From: Aphidius gifuensis
Taxonomy: Eukaryota; Arthropoda; Insecta; Hymenoptera; Braconidae
DNA: 64,000 bases
Assembly (NCBI RefSeq): GCF_014905175.1
Contig: NC_057793.1
Location: 14,918,869 to 14,982,868, forward strand
Reading direction: 5' to 3'
The notes under the pieces are model-generated. The model saw only the letters and a program-made list of their open reading frames with translations. It was not told where the DNA came from and made no database searches. Position 1 is the stretch's first letter; every line of letters begins with the position of its first letter. Below are positions 43,101 through 53,929 of this stretch, in pieces. The translations under genes were made by a program, and so were the position numbers.

Positions 43101-45745
43101 ATATAAAAAATAATGATGAGTACTGTTTTTTATATGCAGTCACAGCAGTTCTGTATTCAACTCGATCACACAGTTATCGTATGACATCATACCCAGATTT
43201 TAAGACAATTTTAAAATATGATGGTATTGATTTCCCGATAATATTACGTGACATTCCAAAATTTGAGATTATGAATGATTTATCTATCAATGTTTATGAT
43301 ATTTATGATAAATGTGAAATAGCACCAGTATATTTGAGTAAACATAAATCATCAAAACCCACAATTCATTTACTTATTATGAATAGTGGATTGTCAACTG
43401 ATGAACCAATATTTCATTTTGCTTGTATACAAAATTTATCACGACTTGTCAGTACACAAATTTCAAAAAATAATGATAAAAAGTGGTTGTGTGATCGTTG
43501 CCTCTGTCATTTCAAAATTAAAAATTCGTATAAAAAACATTTAGCAGATTGTGAAAATAATAATAAAGTGAGAATGATTTTACCAGAAGAAGGTGAAAAT
43601 ATATTAAAATTTAAAAATCATCGATTTAAAGAACCAGCACCATTTGTCATCTATGCAGATCTTGAATGTATTTTAGAACCTGGAGAAAATGATTCAGACA
43701 ATCATGTACCGCACAGTGCTGCATATTATTTTCATTGTACATATGAAAAATCTCTGTCAGAATTTATGATACGACGTGGTCCTGATTGTATAGAGTGGTT
43801 TGTCAGAGAACTTCAAAAAAGAACTCAACAAGTAAATGACATTTTGAATAATCCAACGCCAATGAAGCCTCTTACTCAATAACAAATCATGGATTTTCAA
43901 ACAGCTCAAATATGTCATATTTGTGAAAAAGAATTTTTACCGACAGACATCAGACACCATGATCACTGCCATTACAGAGGCCATTATCGTGGAGCAGCTC
44001 ATCCTGGATGTAATGTCAACTATACAGATTCACATACACTACCAGTAGTATTTCATAATCTCTCAGGTTATGACTCACATTTTTTTTAAAACCTCTAGCA
44101 AACATGTTTGAAGGCTCAATTAGAATTTTACCAATCAACAAAGAAAAATATATATCTTTCACAAAGGAAGTCAAGTATCCATGTTCAAATGAAAGAGGTA
44201 GCCAACTAGTGAATTTAAGATTTATCGACTCTTATAGATTCATGGCAACTAGTCTCGATAAACTGGCTTCAAACTTGTCTGATGATAATAAAAAAATTAC
44301 TAAACAATACTGTGAAGACTTTGAAAAATTTCAGCTATTAAAAAGAAAAGGAGTATTTCCATATGAATACATTAATAGCTGGAGAAGACTAGAAGATATA
44401 AAGTTACCATCAATTAACGAATTCTATTCAAGATTAAGCAACAGTAACATTTCACATGACGACTATCAACATGCTGAAACAGTTTGGAATAAATTTAAAA
44501 TTAAAACGCTTGGTGATTATTCAGATTTATATTTACGTACAGATGTTTTGTTATTAGCTGATATTTTTGAAAATTTCCGAAAAAACTGTTTGTCATCATA
44601 CAACTTGGATCCTCTCCATTACTATACAACGCCAGGATTCTCATGGGATTGTATGCTGAAATGTACTGGTGTAGAATTGGAATTACTAACAGATGCTGAA
44701 CAACTTTTATTTATCGAGAAAGGAATACGAGGTGGAGTAGCTGTATGTCCGAATCGTTATGCAAAAGCCAACAATCCATACATGGGTAATGAGTATGATA
44801 CAATCAAAGATGACTCATACCTCATGTACTTTGATGTTAATAATTTATATGGAATGGCAATGTCACAACATCTTCCATACGGTGGCTTTGAATGGGACAA
44901 TAATCAGTGGTCTTTAGAAGACATTTTATCAACACCTGACGACTCTTCTACAGGCTACATTTATGAAGTCGATCTTGAATATCCTGAAGAATTACATGAA
45001 CTCCATCAAGATCTTCCATTGTGTCCAGAGCACAGAATGCCACCTAATTCTACACAATGCAAACTGATGACAACTTTTTATTTAAAAGAAAAATATATTA
45101 TTCATTATAAAAATCTCAAACAATATTTAAAACTCGGTATGAAACTATTGAGAATTCATCGAGTTCTCAAATTTAAACAGTCATCTTGGTTGAAAAAATA
45201 CATAGATTTGAATACGGAAAAAAGACAAGAAGCAACAACTCAATTTGAAAAAGATTATTATAAACTTTTGAATAATGCTGTATATGGAAAATGTATTGAA
45301 AATGTAAGAAAGCAAAAAGATGTTAAAATGGTCACTAGATGGGAAAACAGATATGGTGCTAAATACTACATTCAACAACCAAATTTCCATAGCCTTACAG
45401 TATTTGGAGAAGACATTGTTATTATTGAAATGAATCGAGCAAAAATTCATTTCAATAAACCAGTTTATGTAGGATTTTCAATACTTGATATATCAAAAAC
45501 ATGTCTATATGATTTTCATTATAATTATATAAAATCTAGGTTTGGTAACAATGCAAAATTAATGTATCACGACACAGATAGTTTGTTATATAATTTCAAT
45601 TTTAATATTTATGAAGAAATAAAAAAAAATTTAGATAAATTCGATACTTCTGATTATTCTCGAGATAATAATTTTAAAATGCCTCGTGTAAATAAAGTAC
45701 TCGGATTAATGAAAGATGAAAGTTGTGGAAAAATTATAACTGCTG
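43097..45745 (+). pseudogene. polB: Protein-primed family B DNA polymerase (PolB), broken and C-terminally truncated
   Basis: Motifs in order: a zinc finger (LCDRCLCHFK...H...C), Exo I YADLEC, an endonuclease VII-like Cys/His insert (CHICEKEF...HHDHCHYRGHYRGAAHPGC), Exo II LSGYDSHFF, and Exo III TDVLLLADIF. Then come Pol A YFDVNNLYGMAM, Pol B NNAVYGKCIENV and Pol C YHDTDSLLYNF. The layout is that of Polinton PolB, which replicates linear DNA from terminal protein. Defects are TAA at 43880-43882, a shift in a T8 run at 44082-44090 and loss of everything after the KxY-like region at about 45745. There the sequence becomes the complement of the integrase gene, adding 28 foreign codons before TAG 45829. 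Confidence 0.93.
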
Positions 45746-45980
45746 TAACATCTTTTCCAGTTTTTGATTTTATTGGTATAGCCCATGCAAATTTTGAAAA
45801 TATATCAATAATTGTGAGCAAATATTTATAGATTCGGTCAACAGACGTATAAGCTTGCATATCAACAAGATCTGCTTGCCAAGTTTCATCCAATCCTTCA
45901 ATGTCAACATGACGACGAGTATAATTTCTTCGAGCAGGTCTGTGTAGTTCATGAGCAACCACTACTTTTTTATAATCCAT
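45746..45980 (-). pseudogene. int: Polinton integrase, N-terminal part only
   Basis: Likely start is ATG 45980, overlapping the stop of the preceding gene (TAATGGA-type overlap). Retained are DETWQADLVDMQAY (first catalytic Asp) and YLLTIIDIFSKFAWAIPIKSKTGKDV, the start of the rve core. The second Asp, the Glu and the C-terminal chromodomain region are gone because the deletion at 45745 fuses it tail-to-tail with PolB. Its normal role is integration with a 6-bp duplication, which this element shows. Confidence 0.9.
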
Positions 45981-46557
45981 TAGAACGATTTTCAAGTAAC
46001 CTCAGACGATTATCCAAGATTGTCAGTTTTTTTATTATTTTAATCTCCAAATTTCCAATTTCAGTGCTCAATGTGTTGATTGATTTTTCGAAATTTAGTT
46101 TGAAATTATCAAAGGCTCTATTCGACGAAGTTAACCTGGACTCCAGTGTCTGAATAGATTCTATATTTTGAAGTGAAAGACTTTGTGCTGTCTTAAATTC
46201 AAGACGATAATTCTTAATGAACTCTTGAAATTGAGACTGAAGAGAATTGGCTATTATATTATTATTATCAACATCATCTCGTAGAGATTTATTTAATTGA
46301 TATAAAATTCGTGTTTCTTCTTTTATAATTGTCTTAGTAATTTTAACAGATGTTGCATCATTTGATTCTAATGGATCAGCAACATTACACAATCGTTTAT
46401 TATTTATATTATAATGTCCATCCGATGTTCGTTTGAAACCATCACCTGGAGGACCTCGAACACTTTGTAATGAAATTTTATTCTTCGATTGTCGTCCGAA
46501 AATATCAATACTCATCTTGACAGCTGGTGAGCAACTGAGCTCAAGCCTCATATGCAT
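45970..46557 (-). CDS. Coiled-coil Polinton protein with a GPPG motif, intact ORF
   Basis: An uninterrupted 195-codon ORF directly upstream of integrase on the same strand. The N-terminal third has DIFGR, VRGPPGDGFKRTSDGHYN and NNKRLCNVADP; the rest is a heptad-rich coiled coil (residues ~85-190). I have seen GPPG plus NKRLCNV in Polinton ORFs of unassigned role. A fibre- or adaptor-like structural protein is plausible from the collagen-like turn and coiled coil, but is inference. Likely ATG is 46557 or the internal one just before SIDIFGR (near 46515). Confidence 0.65.
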   Translation of the reverse strand: MHMRLELSCSPAVKMSIDIFGRQSKNKISLQSVRGPPGDGFKRTSDGHYNINNKRLCNVADPLESNDATSVKITKTIIKEETRILYQLNKSLRDDVDNNNIIANSLQSQFQEFIKNYRLEFKTAQSLSLQNIESIQTLESRLTSSNRAFDNFKLNFEKSINTLSTEIGNLEIKIIKKLTILDNRLRLLENRSNGL

Positions 46558-46562
46558 ATAAA

Positions 46563-47462
46563 TTAATATATAATTCCAGCTTCCCTCAATTCTTTAATTA
46601 TAGAAATGATTTCATTCGTATGACTGGGATTGCCAGCTGCCTGCGAAGCCAATATTAATCGGAGACCATCTACAAGTTCGTTGGGATCATCCCAATAAAC
46701 GTAGTCGAATTTGTTACTTTTGTTTGTAATCTTATAACGAGGTAACGATGTGCCAGTTTTTGTTGAGGATTTCATGAATGGTGAAATATATTTTTCATAC
46801 TTGGCATTTGTTTCTTTTCTCAGTCCACCATTAGGTTTAAAATATCTATACTGAGCATTTGTTAATTTAATAATTTTAATAAAATTTTTTTTAACATCAC
46901 TATTTATTAATGGGTCATCAACTTTATAATTGAAAAGAAGTTCCAATAAACCTGGTGTCTCTTGATAAGTTTCATCTTCAATGAAGATGTTGTTATTTTC
47001 AAATTTAATATTTGAGTTTCCAAACATAAGGTTATTATCAAGTTTCAGTACTAGAAATCCTGTTGCTCGACCTTTACTAACATCGACTTTTTTCATATAT
47101 TTTTCACTATTTTTCGAAAAAGAAGTATCTAGTGTAGAAGATGTTTGATCAAGTGACTTTCTTACAGGATCCTCATCAAACTTATCAAAAGATTCATAAA
47201 AAACATCATTATCATCATCTTCCTCTTTTTTCACAACATCATTTTCAAGTTCATTCTTTACTTCATTTTTTATATCACTTGTTGTTGTTTGATTCACCAA
47301 TTTTTCTAAAGGTGTTACAATAGGCTTAAATATATCACTTGCATATTTTTCTGAAACGTCTTGATTCATTTTTAACATTTTATGTTTACGTCGTATTGCA
47401 TCGCTAGCTTTTGTAATCTGATACAGATTATTTTCTTCTTTATCGAACATTTTACTCGTCAT
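46563..47462 (-). CDS. Conserved Polinton protein of unknown function, intact ORF
   Basis: 299 codons without interruption, ending five bases before the next gene. An acidic middle (ENDVVKKEEDDDNDVFYES) separates a basic N-terminal helix from a compact C-terminal domain. That domain includes GLLELLFNYKVDDPLI, YRYFKPNGGLRKET, and a strongly Polinton-like end (YWDDPNELVDGLRLILAS, NEIISIIKELREAGI). I recognise the C-terminal block as recurrent in arthropod Polintons but know no function. Confidence 0.7.
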   Translation of the reverse strand: MTSKMFDKEENNLYQITKASDAIRRKHKMLKMNQDVSEKYASDIFKPIVTPLEKLVNQTTTSDIKNEVKNELENDVVKKEEDDDNDVFYESFDKFDEDPVRKSLDQTSSTLDTSFSKNSEKYMKKVDVSKGRATGFLVLKLDNNLMFGNSNIKFENNNIFIEDETYQETPGLLELLFNYKVDDPLINSDVKKNFIKIIKLTNAQYRYFKPNGGLRKETNAKYEKYISPFMKSSTKTGTSLPRYKITNKSNKFDYVYWDDPNELVDGLRLILASQAAGNPSHTNEIISIIKELREAGIIY

Positions 47463-47513
47463 GTTGATGCTCTCACACTTACTGCATAACTATTTTCATT
47501 TTCAAAGTTCTTA

Positions 47514-48217
47514 TCAATTTATAGTAATAAAACAATCATATCCTTTACGATACCGGCCGTTATTAATTTCACTGTCCTTATTGATAACAACGAATCCATG
47601 CTTATCGCTATCCCAACAATTCAAACATAAATTTCGGAATTGAGTATACGTCATGTCAGTGTTCACATGATCATTAAAATATGTTTTAAATTCATTTCAT
47701 CTTGTCGAAAAAGTACAAGAAAGTTTGCATTATCTCGTACTAAATGTTTTGGTATACGTGCATAAGTTTGAGAAAGATAAAAACAATCAACATTTTGATG
47801 ACGTCCCATACAAAAATAAGCTCTGATATTGTTTTGTTTTTCACACATAACATCATCAAAAATCATTATTGAATTTGGATGAGCAGCTTGAGGTTCAATT
47901 ACACTTTCATTTTCATTGAATGGATAATAACCAATACATTTCGTAGATTCAAGTAAATTCTCTCAGAACTGATATTTTGGTTGATTTAAAGATTTCGAAT
48001 AAACATATACATTTTCAAATCGTAGCCCATTTGGATGAATAATTATAGCTAGAAGAGCATTTGTTTTACCACAATTTGAGGGACCACAAAAGATTCTTCG
48101 CACACTATTAGGTAAAAGTTTACCATGCCGTTTTTGATTTTTTTTACTTGAACTTTGTTGAACAACACCGTCAAAATTAACTACTAGTAATTTGACATTC
48201 TGCTCAGCAAACTCCAT
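47514..48217 (-). pseudogene. FtsK/HerA-type genome-packaging ATPase
   Basis: ATG 48217. Walker A is RRIFCGPSNCGKTNALL and Walker B is NSIMIFDDVM; then RHQNVDCFYLSQTYARIPKHL and a C-terminal part seen after a shift (TYTQFRNLCLNCWDSD). About 234 residues is the size of Polinton/adenovirus-like packaging ATPases. It is broken by shifts near 47962 and 47685; the last frame ends at the stop 47514-47516. It heads a minus-strand cluster with 46563 and 45970. Confidence 0.88.
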
Positions 48218-48285
48218 GTTTGCGACTGACTATTCTTCTATAGATACCGAGTTTTTATAGATTTGGCTTTAGTCTTGAAAACATT

Positions 48286-49073
48286 ATGATTGTGCACAGA
48301 CGTTTCAAAAAAAGTGGTAAAGGTCTTATCAATACTTTAATTAACAAACTTCCTATTGAATTTCATATCCGGGCTATCAATACTGTGGACCAGGTACTAA
48401 ATTATCAAAAAGGTTAGCTCGAGGTGATCCTGGTATAAATCTATTAGACGCTGCTTGTAAACAGCACGATATTGCTTATTCTGAAAATCGAGATAATATC
48501 AAAGTCAGAAATCGAGCTGATAGAGACCTCGCTGAGAGAGCTTGGAAACGTGTACTTGCAAAAGATTCTTCCATAGGTGAAAAAACAGCTGCTTGGGGTA
48601 TAGCTAATACAATGAAAGCTAAATCAAAATTGGGAATGGGTCTGAAAAGAAAGACGAGAAAAACAGGGAAAAAAACATCATTTAAAAAAATTATAAACCT
48701 ATCAAAAAAATTTATTAAACCAGGAAAAAATCCTATCAAGTGTGCACTTGAAGGTGCACGTAATGCTATAAAAAAAGCAGGAGGGCGAGAAAGAATTCAA
48801 ATGCCACGTATTCTACCATTACCATCAAAAATAGGTGGTTTTTTACCGTTCATAATGCCACTTTTCGCTGGTTTAAGTGCTGTTGGAGCATTGAGTGAGG
48901 GTGCTGCTAGTATAACGAAAGCAATAAATGATGCTAGTGCTGCCAAACAGCAATTCGAAGAAAATAAACGTCACAACACAAAAATGGAAACAATTGCATT
49001 GGGTAAAGGCTTATATCTCCAACCACATAAAAAAGGAATGGGTTTATTCTTAAAACCAGCAAAAAACATGTAA
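48286..49073 (+). pseudogene. Virion protein with PLA2 domain and basic/hydrophobic pVI-like tail
   Basis: ATG 48286 opens a basic start (VHRRFKKSGKGLINTLINKL). A one-base shift near 48367 puts the rest in the next frame. A phospholipase A2 signature follows: the calcium loop around YCGPGT (48390) and the catalytic LLDAACKQHDIAYS. The middle is very basic (GLKRKTRKTGKK). The C-terminal half has a hydrophobic segment (FLPFIMPLFAGLSAVGAL) and an amphipathic helix, as in membrane-active minor capsid proteins. In parvoviruses such a PLA2 aids endosomal exit; its presence in Polintons/adintoviruses is known. Confidence 0.82.
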
Positions 49074-49431
49074 AGCTACCACATCGAGCACTCACAAATA
49101 TTGATCTTATAAAATATGCTAAAGCTATGAATATTCCATACTTTAGAGGAGTTTTCATGAGAAATGATTTACCAACTACTAAACCATGGAAATATGAATT
49201 AGCCATTATAAATCTTGATGATAACGATGGCTCTGGTACTCACTGGGTAGCATATGAAAGAAGAAATAATAAAGTCATTTATTTTGATAGCTTTGGAGAT
49301 TTACAACCACCTAAAATCTAGTAAAATATCTCGATGTTGGTAGCATTCAATATAATTATCAGCAATTTCAAAATTATGATACAGTAATTTGCGGGCATTT
49401 ATGTCTAAAATTTTTGACTGGAGAGCTATAA
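49070..49431 (+). pseudogene. Adenain-like cysteine protease
   Basis: The frame overlaps the end of the PLA2 gene. YFRGVFMRNDLP, GTHWVAYERR (catalytic His) and VIYFDSFGDLQPP (Asp/Asn region) are in one frame. After the stop at 49319 the adjacent frame has CGHLCLKFL with the catalytic Cys, ending at TAA 49429-49431. Order and spacing match the adenovirus/Polinton maturation protease, which processes virion proteins. A single indel near 49320 inactivates it. Confidence 0.87.
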
Positions 49432-49463
49432 ATACGATTACAAACAAAATTTGTTTATCAGTC

Positions 49464-50036
49464 ATGGATGACTCGTTTACGTTGACGTTGTCTGGAACAT
49501 CATCAGTGCTAGAAGCACAGTATTATCCACTAATTGAATTATCACCTGAAAAAAATTATGTTGTCGGACTTGTCGAGTTACTTACTTTTCATTCGGTACC
49601 TAATATTGATTTACATAACAATAAATTTTATATTGGTTATGAAAGTGAAATTATTCTATATATACCGACAGGAAGTTATGAAATCGAAGACATTGAAAAA
49701 TACCTTCTGCAAATGGTCTCCATAAGTTTTAAACCAAATAATAGTGAACTGTGTTGTGAAATTAAATGTGATCGTCCGATAAATTTTATTCCTGAAGATT
49801 CTATTGGAAGATTATTAGGATTTTCACCTCAAATCTTAGAACCTAATGTAATCATAAATCTGATTTACCAGTGACAATATTGAAAGTGAATGCTTTACGT
49901 GTTGAATGTAATATAACAACAGCATATTTAAATAATCAACAAGTTCATACTATACATGAATTTTTCCCTGGTGTTCCACCAGGATATAAGATCATAGAAG
50001 TACCTTCACATGTCATTTATCTACCAGTCGCTGTCC

Positions 50037-50068
<32 letters not shown>

Positions 50069-50184
50069 CTTCAAGAAGCTGAATACATCATCTTCAGCTA
50101 AAAAATGTAGATCAAGACGGAGATTTAGTAAATTTCCGAGGAGAAGTCATAACAATGAAACTACATGTGAAGAGTATAAAATAA
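49464..50184 (+). pseudogene. Penton-like minor capsid protein (single jelly roll)
   Basis: ATG 49464 begins MDDSFTLTLSGTSSVLEA, then a beta-rich region (FYIGYESEIILYIPTGSYEI, IGRLLGFSPQI). A shift near 49855 moves the frame on to VNALRVECNITTAYLNN and FFPGVPPGYKIIEV. A 29-T run (50040-50068) interrupts the C-terminal part. The end (DGDLVNFRGEVITMKLHVKS) is recovered beyond it up to TAA 50182-50184. Position just before the hexon-like gene and the terminal motif match Polinton penton proteins. Confidence 0.78.
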
Positions 50185-50342
50185 TGGGTATTGTCTTTCA
50201 AAAGAGAATAGTTGGAAACAATTATATAAATAAACCAACATGTCAAAAACTCATCAGTCATCATCAGACAGTCAGAAAACTAACACGTCGAAACGTTCAG
50301 TTTCTCAAGAGTCTCAATCTCAAACTACGTCAAATAAAGTGA
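50184..50342 (+). CDS. Small basic Polinton ORF between penton and hexon genes
   Basis: 52 codons. Its ATG overlaps the penton stop (TAATG), a coupling typical of compact viral genomes. The product is basic (GIVFQKRIVGNNYIN, RKLTRRNVQFLKSLNLKLR). A similar short basic protein ending in a FLKSL-like helix sits at this place in related elements as I know them. Possibly a core or cement peptide; unproven. Confidence 0.6.
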   Translation: MGIVFQKRIVGNNYINKPTCQKLISHHQTVRKLTRRNVQFLKSLNLKLRQIK

Positions 50343-50376
50343 TAGTAAAATTGTGTTGTTTTTTTTGTTTTATACC

Positions 50377-51584
50377 ATGGAAGAAATCCTAAATATTCGA
50401 AATTCGATTATTTTTGATGAGTCTATAGCTCATTATGAACTCCATGCTCATCAACTCTCTGGAGCGCCATCTTTCAATAATAATGATGAAATAAGAATTG
50501 GAATTCAACATCAAGATCTGTGCGTACTACCATCTAACAGTACTCTACATATTCAAGGAAAATTCACAAAAAATGATGGAGCCGCTGTTGCAAATACTAC
50601 AAGTCTAGTAAAAATGGCTATTGCTCATTTATTTGAAGAAATCCGCTATGAAATAAATGCTGTTGAAGTAGATCGTAGTAAAAATATAGGACTCACAACT
50701 CTCATGAAAGGTTATGTATCACTCACACCTAATCAGAAAGCACTATTGGAAAATTCAGACTGGACTGATTCTGCTATCAATAATGCCAATGGATTCTTTG
50801 ATATATCAATACCATTGAGCTTACTACTTGGATTTGCTGAAGATTATTGTAAAGTGATTACTAATGCAAAACATGAACTCATTCTTACAAGATCAAATAC
50901 TGATACCAATGCATACCTAAAAACAGTAGCAGCAGAGACGGCAAAAATTGCTATTCAAAAAATAGAATGGGTTGTACCATATATTCGAGTATCAGATAAA
51001 GTAAAAATTCAACTATTAAACTACATATCAAAAGATCCAGCTATTTCACTGAGTTTTCGAGCCTGGGAGCTGTATGATTACCCTCTACTTCCTGCAACTT
51101 CAAAACATATATGGAGTGTCAAAACATCAACACAACTCGAGAAACCAAGATATGTGATTGTAGGATTTCGAACTGCACGTAAAAATCAAGCTGATAAAAA
51201 TGCAAGTCATTTGGATCATTGCAATTTGCGAGATGTGAAATTATTTTTAAATTCACAATCCTACCCGTATGGAAATTTGAATCTTGATATAAGCAAGAAT
51301 CAATTTGGTATGCTCTATGATATGTTTACAAATTTCCAATTATCATACTTTGGAAAGGGGCAGAACCATTATTAACAAAAACGGAATTTTTAAATCAAGA
51401 ACCACTTGCTGTTATAGACTGTTCTAAACAAAATGAATTTCTTAAAAGTGGACCTGTGGATATACGTTTGGAAATCGAATCAGTTGAACAGTTTCCTGAT
51501 GATACATCAGCTTACTGTTTAATTTTACATGATCGAATTGTAGAGTACAAACTTATCAGTGGTTCAGTACGAAAATTAATATAA
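50377..51584 (+). pseudogene. Hexon-like major capsid protein (double jelly roll)
   Basis: ATG 50377; open to 51375, then a one-base shift near 51365 and on in the next frame to TAA 51582-51584, about 402 residues in all. Recognisable blocks are FDESIAHYELHAH, EIRYEINAVEVDRSKNIGLT, FGMLYDMFTNFQLSYFGK and, after the shift, PVDIRLEIES and SAYCLILHDRIVEYKL. These match the Polinton/adintovirus major capsid protein. Apart from the one shift it is well kept. Confidence 0.85.
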
Positions 51585-51853
51585 ATAAGAGAGAAAAACG
51601 TAAAAATCTCTCATCGATCAATCGTCTTTTGGTGAAACAACACGAAAAATATTTAAAAGCAAAGATAAATCTGCTAAGGAAAATTCAGATAAAACTTGTT
51701 TGTTGAATGAAGTACGAAAATTGGTGTAAATAGGAGAGATAAACGTAAAAATCTCTCTTTAATCAATCGTCTTTTGATGAAACAACACGAAAAATGTTTA
51801 AAAGCAAAGATAAATCTGCTAAGGAAAATTCAGATAAAACTTGTTTGTTGAAT
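51566..51853 (+). repeat. Tandem duplication of about 145 bp after the hexon gene
   Basis: AGTACGAAAATTRATATAAA at 51566 and AGTACGAAAATTGGTGTAAA at 51711 start two copies. Each runs through AAACGTAAAAATCTCTC and GATAAAACTTGTTTGTTGAATGAA. The duplication includes the hexon stop region and the start of the following small gene. Confidence 0.9.
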
Positions 51854-52145
51854 GAAGAAAAAGAAAAAAAATTCAATGAACCAAAGTCATATAATTGGGG
51901 AGAGAAGAAGCCAAATCAATATGAAAATATCAAATATGGAAGACTCAAGGATAATTAAGAAACAAGTTTCTTTCAATTCAACACCTAAAATTCATATGAT
52001 GTATACATGGTTGTATGCATACAAGGCTGCACGACGTGGAGAATGGGAACAACTTGCTCGTGATCATGAACGTTTCAACTTGAGAATTCAACGATTGAGT
52101 GAAATTATCGATCCAATATTGATTAAAAAATGTGAAAAATTTTAA
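51795..52145 (+). pseudogene. Small Polinton ORF, frameshifted
   Basis: ATG 51795 opens 54 codons (MFKSKDKSAKENSDK...). Near 51940 the useful frame switches to that ending at 52145, with KKQVSFNSTPKIHMMYTWLYAYK, RRGEWEQLARDHERF and IIDPILI. The first copy of the duplicated block carries a second, diverged ATG region at about 51650. Function unknown; it may be the last gene of the capsid cluster. Confidence 0.5.
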
Positions 52146-52346
52146 ACAATATAAAATAAATCTTTTTTTATTAAAAATTAAAAAAAATTGATGTTTTTAT
52201 TTAACCTTTATCAAATATATGAATGAGATAGAAAAAAATTTACAACAAAAAAATTATTTGAAAAAAAAGATATATTTATTTTTTCTGTTAAAACAAAAAA
52301 ATTATTTGAAAAAAAAGATATATTTATTTTTTCTGTTACAAAAAAA

Positions 52347-53311
52347 TTATTCTTCCATTTCATCTTCTATATTTATCTCTTCTTTTTCTTGAATGCGATT
52401 TTCTAATTTTTCAGTTTTATCCCACAGCTTGAATAACTCGCTTATAAGTTGTTCAAAGTCAGTACATGGTGATTTATTGAAATATTTTTCAACGAGTTGA
52501 TGAAGATCTGTGACCCATGGTCGTTTTGTAGACAAAAAAATCAAAGGTGCTTGATTATTGTGACATGTAAGTACTTCTTCATGTGTGTCAACATTGAAAT
52601 CTTGCTTTAGAAATTCCATATTTTCCCAAAAGCAACGTAAATCTTCATGAAAAGTCTTTAATTCACTGAATTCATCAATGTATGATGCATTTGATGATAA
52701 AAATTGTAAAAAAATTATAGATTCACCCCAGCAATGTACTTCCAATAACCTAAAAAAAAAAAAAAAATGAATTTTTGAAACCGGATGACATATTAATTCA
52801 AGATTATCAATTATGGATTCATAAAATATACTTACATCGATATGTACTAGTGTTTCAAATTCAAAACGTTTTTTACAGCACAGTTTATATGTTTGATTTT
52901 TTCATATTCACATTTATGATTTTCATAAATAGGTATTCGTACTGTCTTCAAAGATAGACAACCGTAATCATGAAGATCAATCACTGGTTTTGAATAATCA
53001 AGAATATTTTCTAACCACTTTTTCTTTTCTAATCCTTTGACACATATAAACTCAGCCGGTTTTAAAATTTCAGTCATTTTTTTTTATGTTTTTTTAAATG
53101 ATACATCACCATCCCCCCACTTCAGACCATGCCAATTTCGTGTCAACCAATTGTTCATCAATTGATATTTCTGTGGTACATCTTTCCATGATCCAGGTGG
53201 TTTGAATAGTATATGATTGATTCGTTCATCATGCAAACTTATGCTTGCAAATTCTTTCACAACAAACTGATCAGGTAATTGAAATCCTTGAATGTCAACG
53301 ATCATTGCCAT
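52347..53311 (-). pseudogene. Spliced gene of unknown function at the right end of the Polinton
   Basis: Exon 1 (53311-52836) starts MAMIVDIQGFQLPDQFVVKE and ends at a consensus donor (CGAT|GTAAGT). Exon 2 (52749-52347) follows a T-rich acceptor (TTTTTTTTTTTTAG) and ends EEINIEDEMEE. Splicing keeps one frame across both exons. That frame is broken only by TAA at 53084-53086 and TAG near 52847. Notable segments are LFKPPGSWKDVPQKYQLMNN, WLTRNWHGLKWGDGD, VIDLHDYGCLS and CAVKNVLNL. I have a vague memory of similar proteins in insect mobile elements but cannot name the family; the D-x(3)-F...KE start and late H/C-A...N block faintly recall DEDD exonucleases. The two exons lie opposite to the capsid genes. 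Confidence 0.55.
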
Positions 53312-53730
53312 TTTGATAAAATGTTATGGACAAAAGCGGTTGATCACTGAATTTTTTTTTTTAAATGTTTCAAGCACGATAAGTGTCGTAAGACTAATTT
53401 TTCAAACGAAAAAACTTGCATTTTTATAAGACTCACCCCACCAAAGTAAGTAATCGAGACTATTCTAGAATTTTATTCAAAAATATTCGATATAAAACAT
53501 TCTAGAATTTTCTCATAAATATTTCTGGTTGTAAATAAATTATTTTGTATGTTAATAAATGACGTTACATTTTAATATATGACATGATATTTTAATAAAC
53601 TGATACTTCCATGAAACAAAATATTCAATATCACAATTTAATAATCCGATATGAAAAATATTTCCTAGAATATTTCTTATTATTGCCAACTATTTTAAGA
53701 AATATGACGTTATAAATAAATAAACATGAC
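53312..53730. other. Non-coding right end of the Polinton
   Basis: AT-rich, no ORF. TTCTAGAATTTT recurs (53462, 53508) and ATGACGTTA/ATGACATGA-like strings recur near 53560-53590, echoing motifs of the TIR. Confidence 0.4.
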
Positions 53731-53929
53731 GTCATTGAAGAACATTCTAGAATGCTCGCTGACGTCATTTTGGAAGTTTCTAGAAACTTCTAGATGCATC
53801 TCGAAAGTTCTAGAAACTTCGAGATTTCTGCCCCCCTACCCCCGACCTAGCCACTGATCCCCGACCCCTGCCCCCTTGACCAAGCTTCAACCCTTCACCA
53901 TGGCCTTAAACCGGCCCTATATAACTACT
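53731..53929 (-). repeat. Polinton right terminal inverted repeat
   Basis: Inverted counterpart of 40166-40365. Differences include an internal substitution (CACTGATCC against CAGAGGCTAG read inverted) and a few bases near 53765 and 53890. TTCTAGAA and GACGTCA palindromes are retained. Confidence 0.93.

Larger units (their letters stand above)
40166..53929 (+). mobile_element. Polinton/Maverick (adintovirus-like) element, 13.8 kb
   Basis: The ends are inverted repeats of about 200 bp beginning AGTAGTTATATAGGGCCGG and ending with its complement at 53929, flanked by GAAGAA duplications. The 5'-AG terminus and 6-bp duplication are Polinton hallmarks. Inside are protein-primed PolB and a retroviral-type integrase (converging), an FtsK/HerA-type ATPase, a PLA2-domain virion protein, a cysteine protease, penton-like and hexon-like capsid proteins and small ORFs. 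Most genes carry one to three stops or shifts, so the copy is dead. It is short for the class (15-20 kb), partly from a deletion at 45745. It inserted in frame-bearing sequence of the Mutator-like element. Confidence 0.95.
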
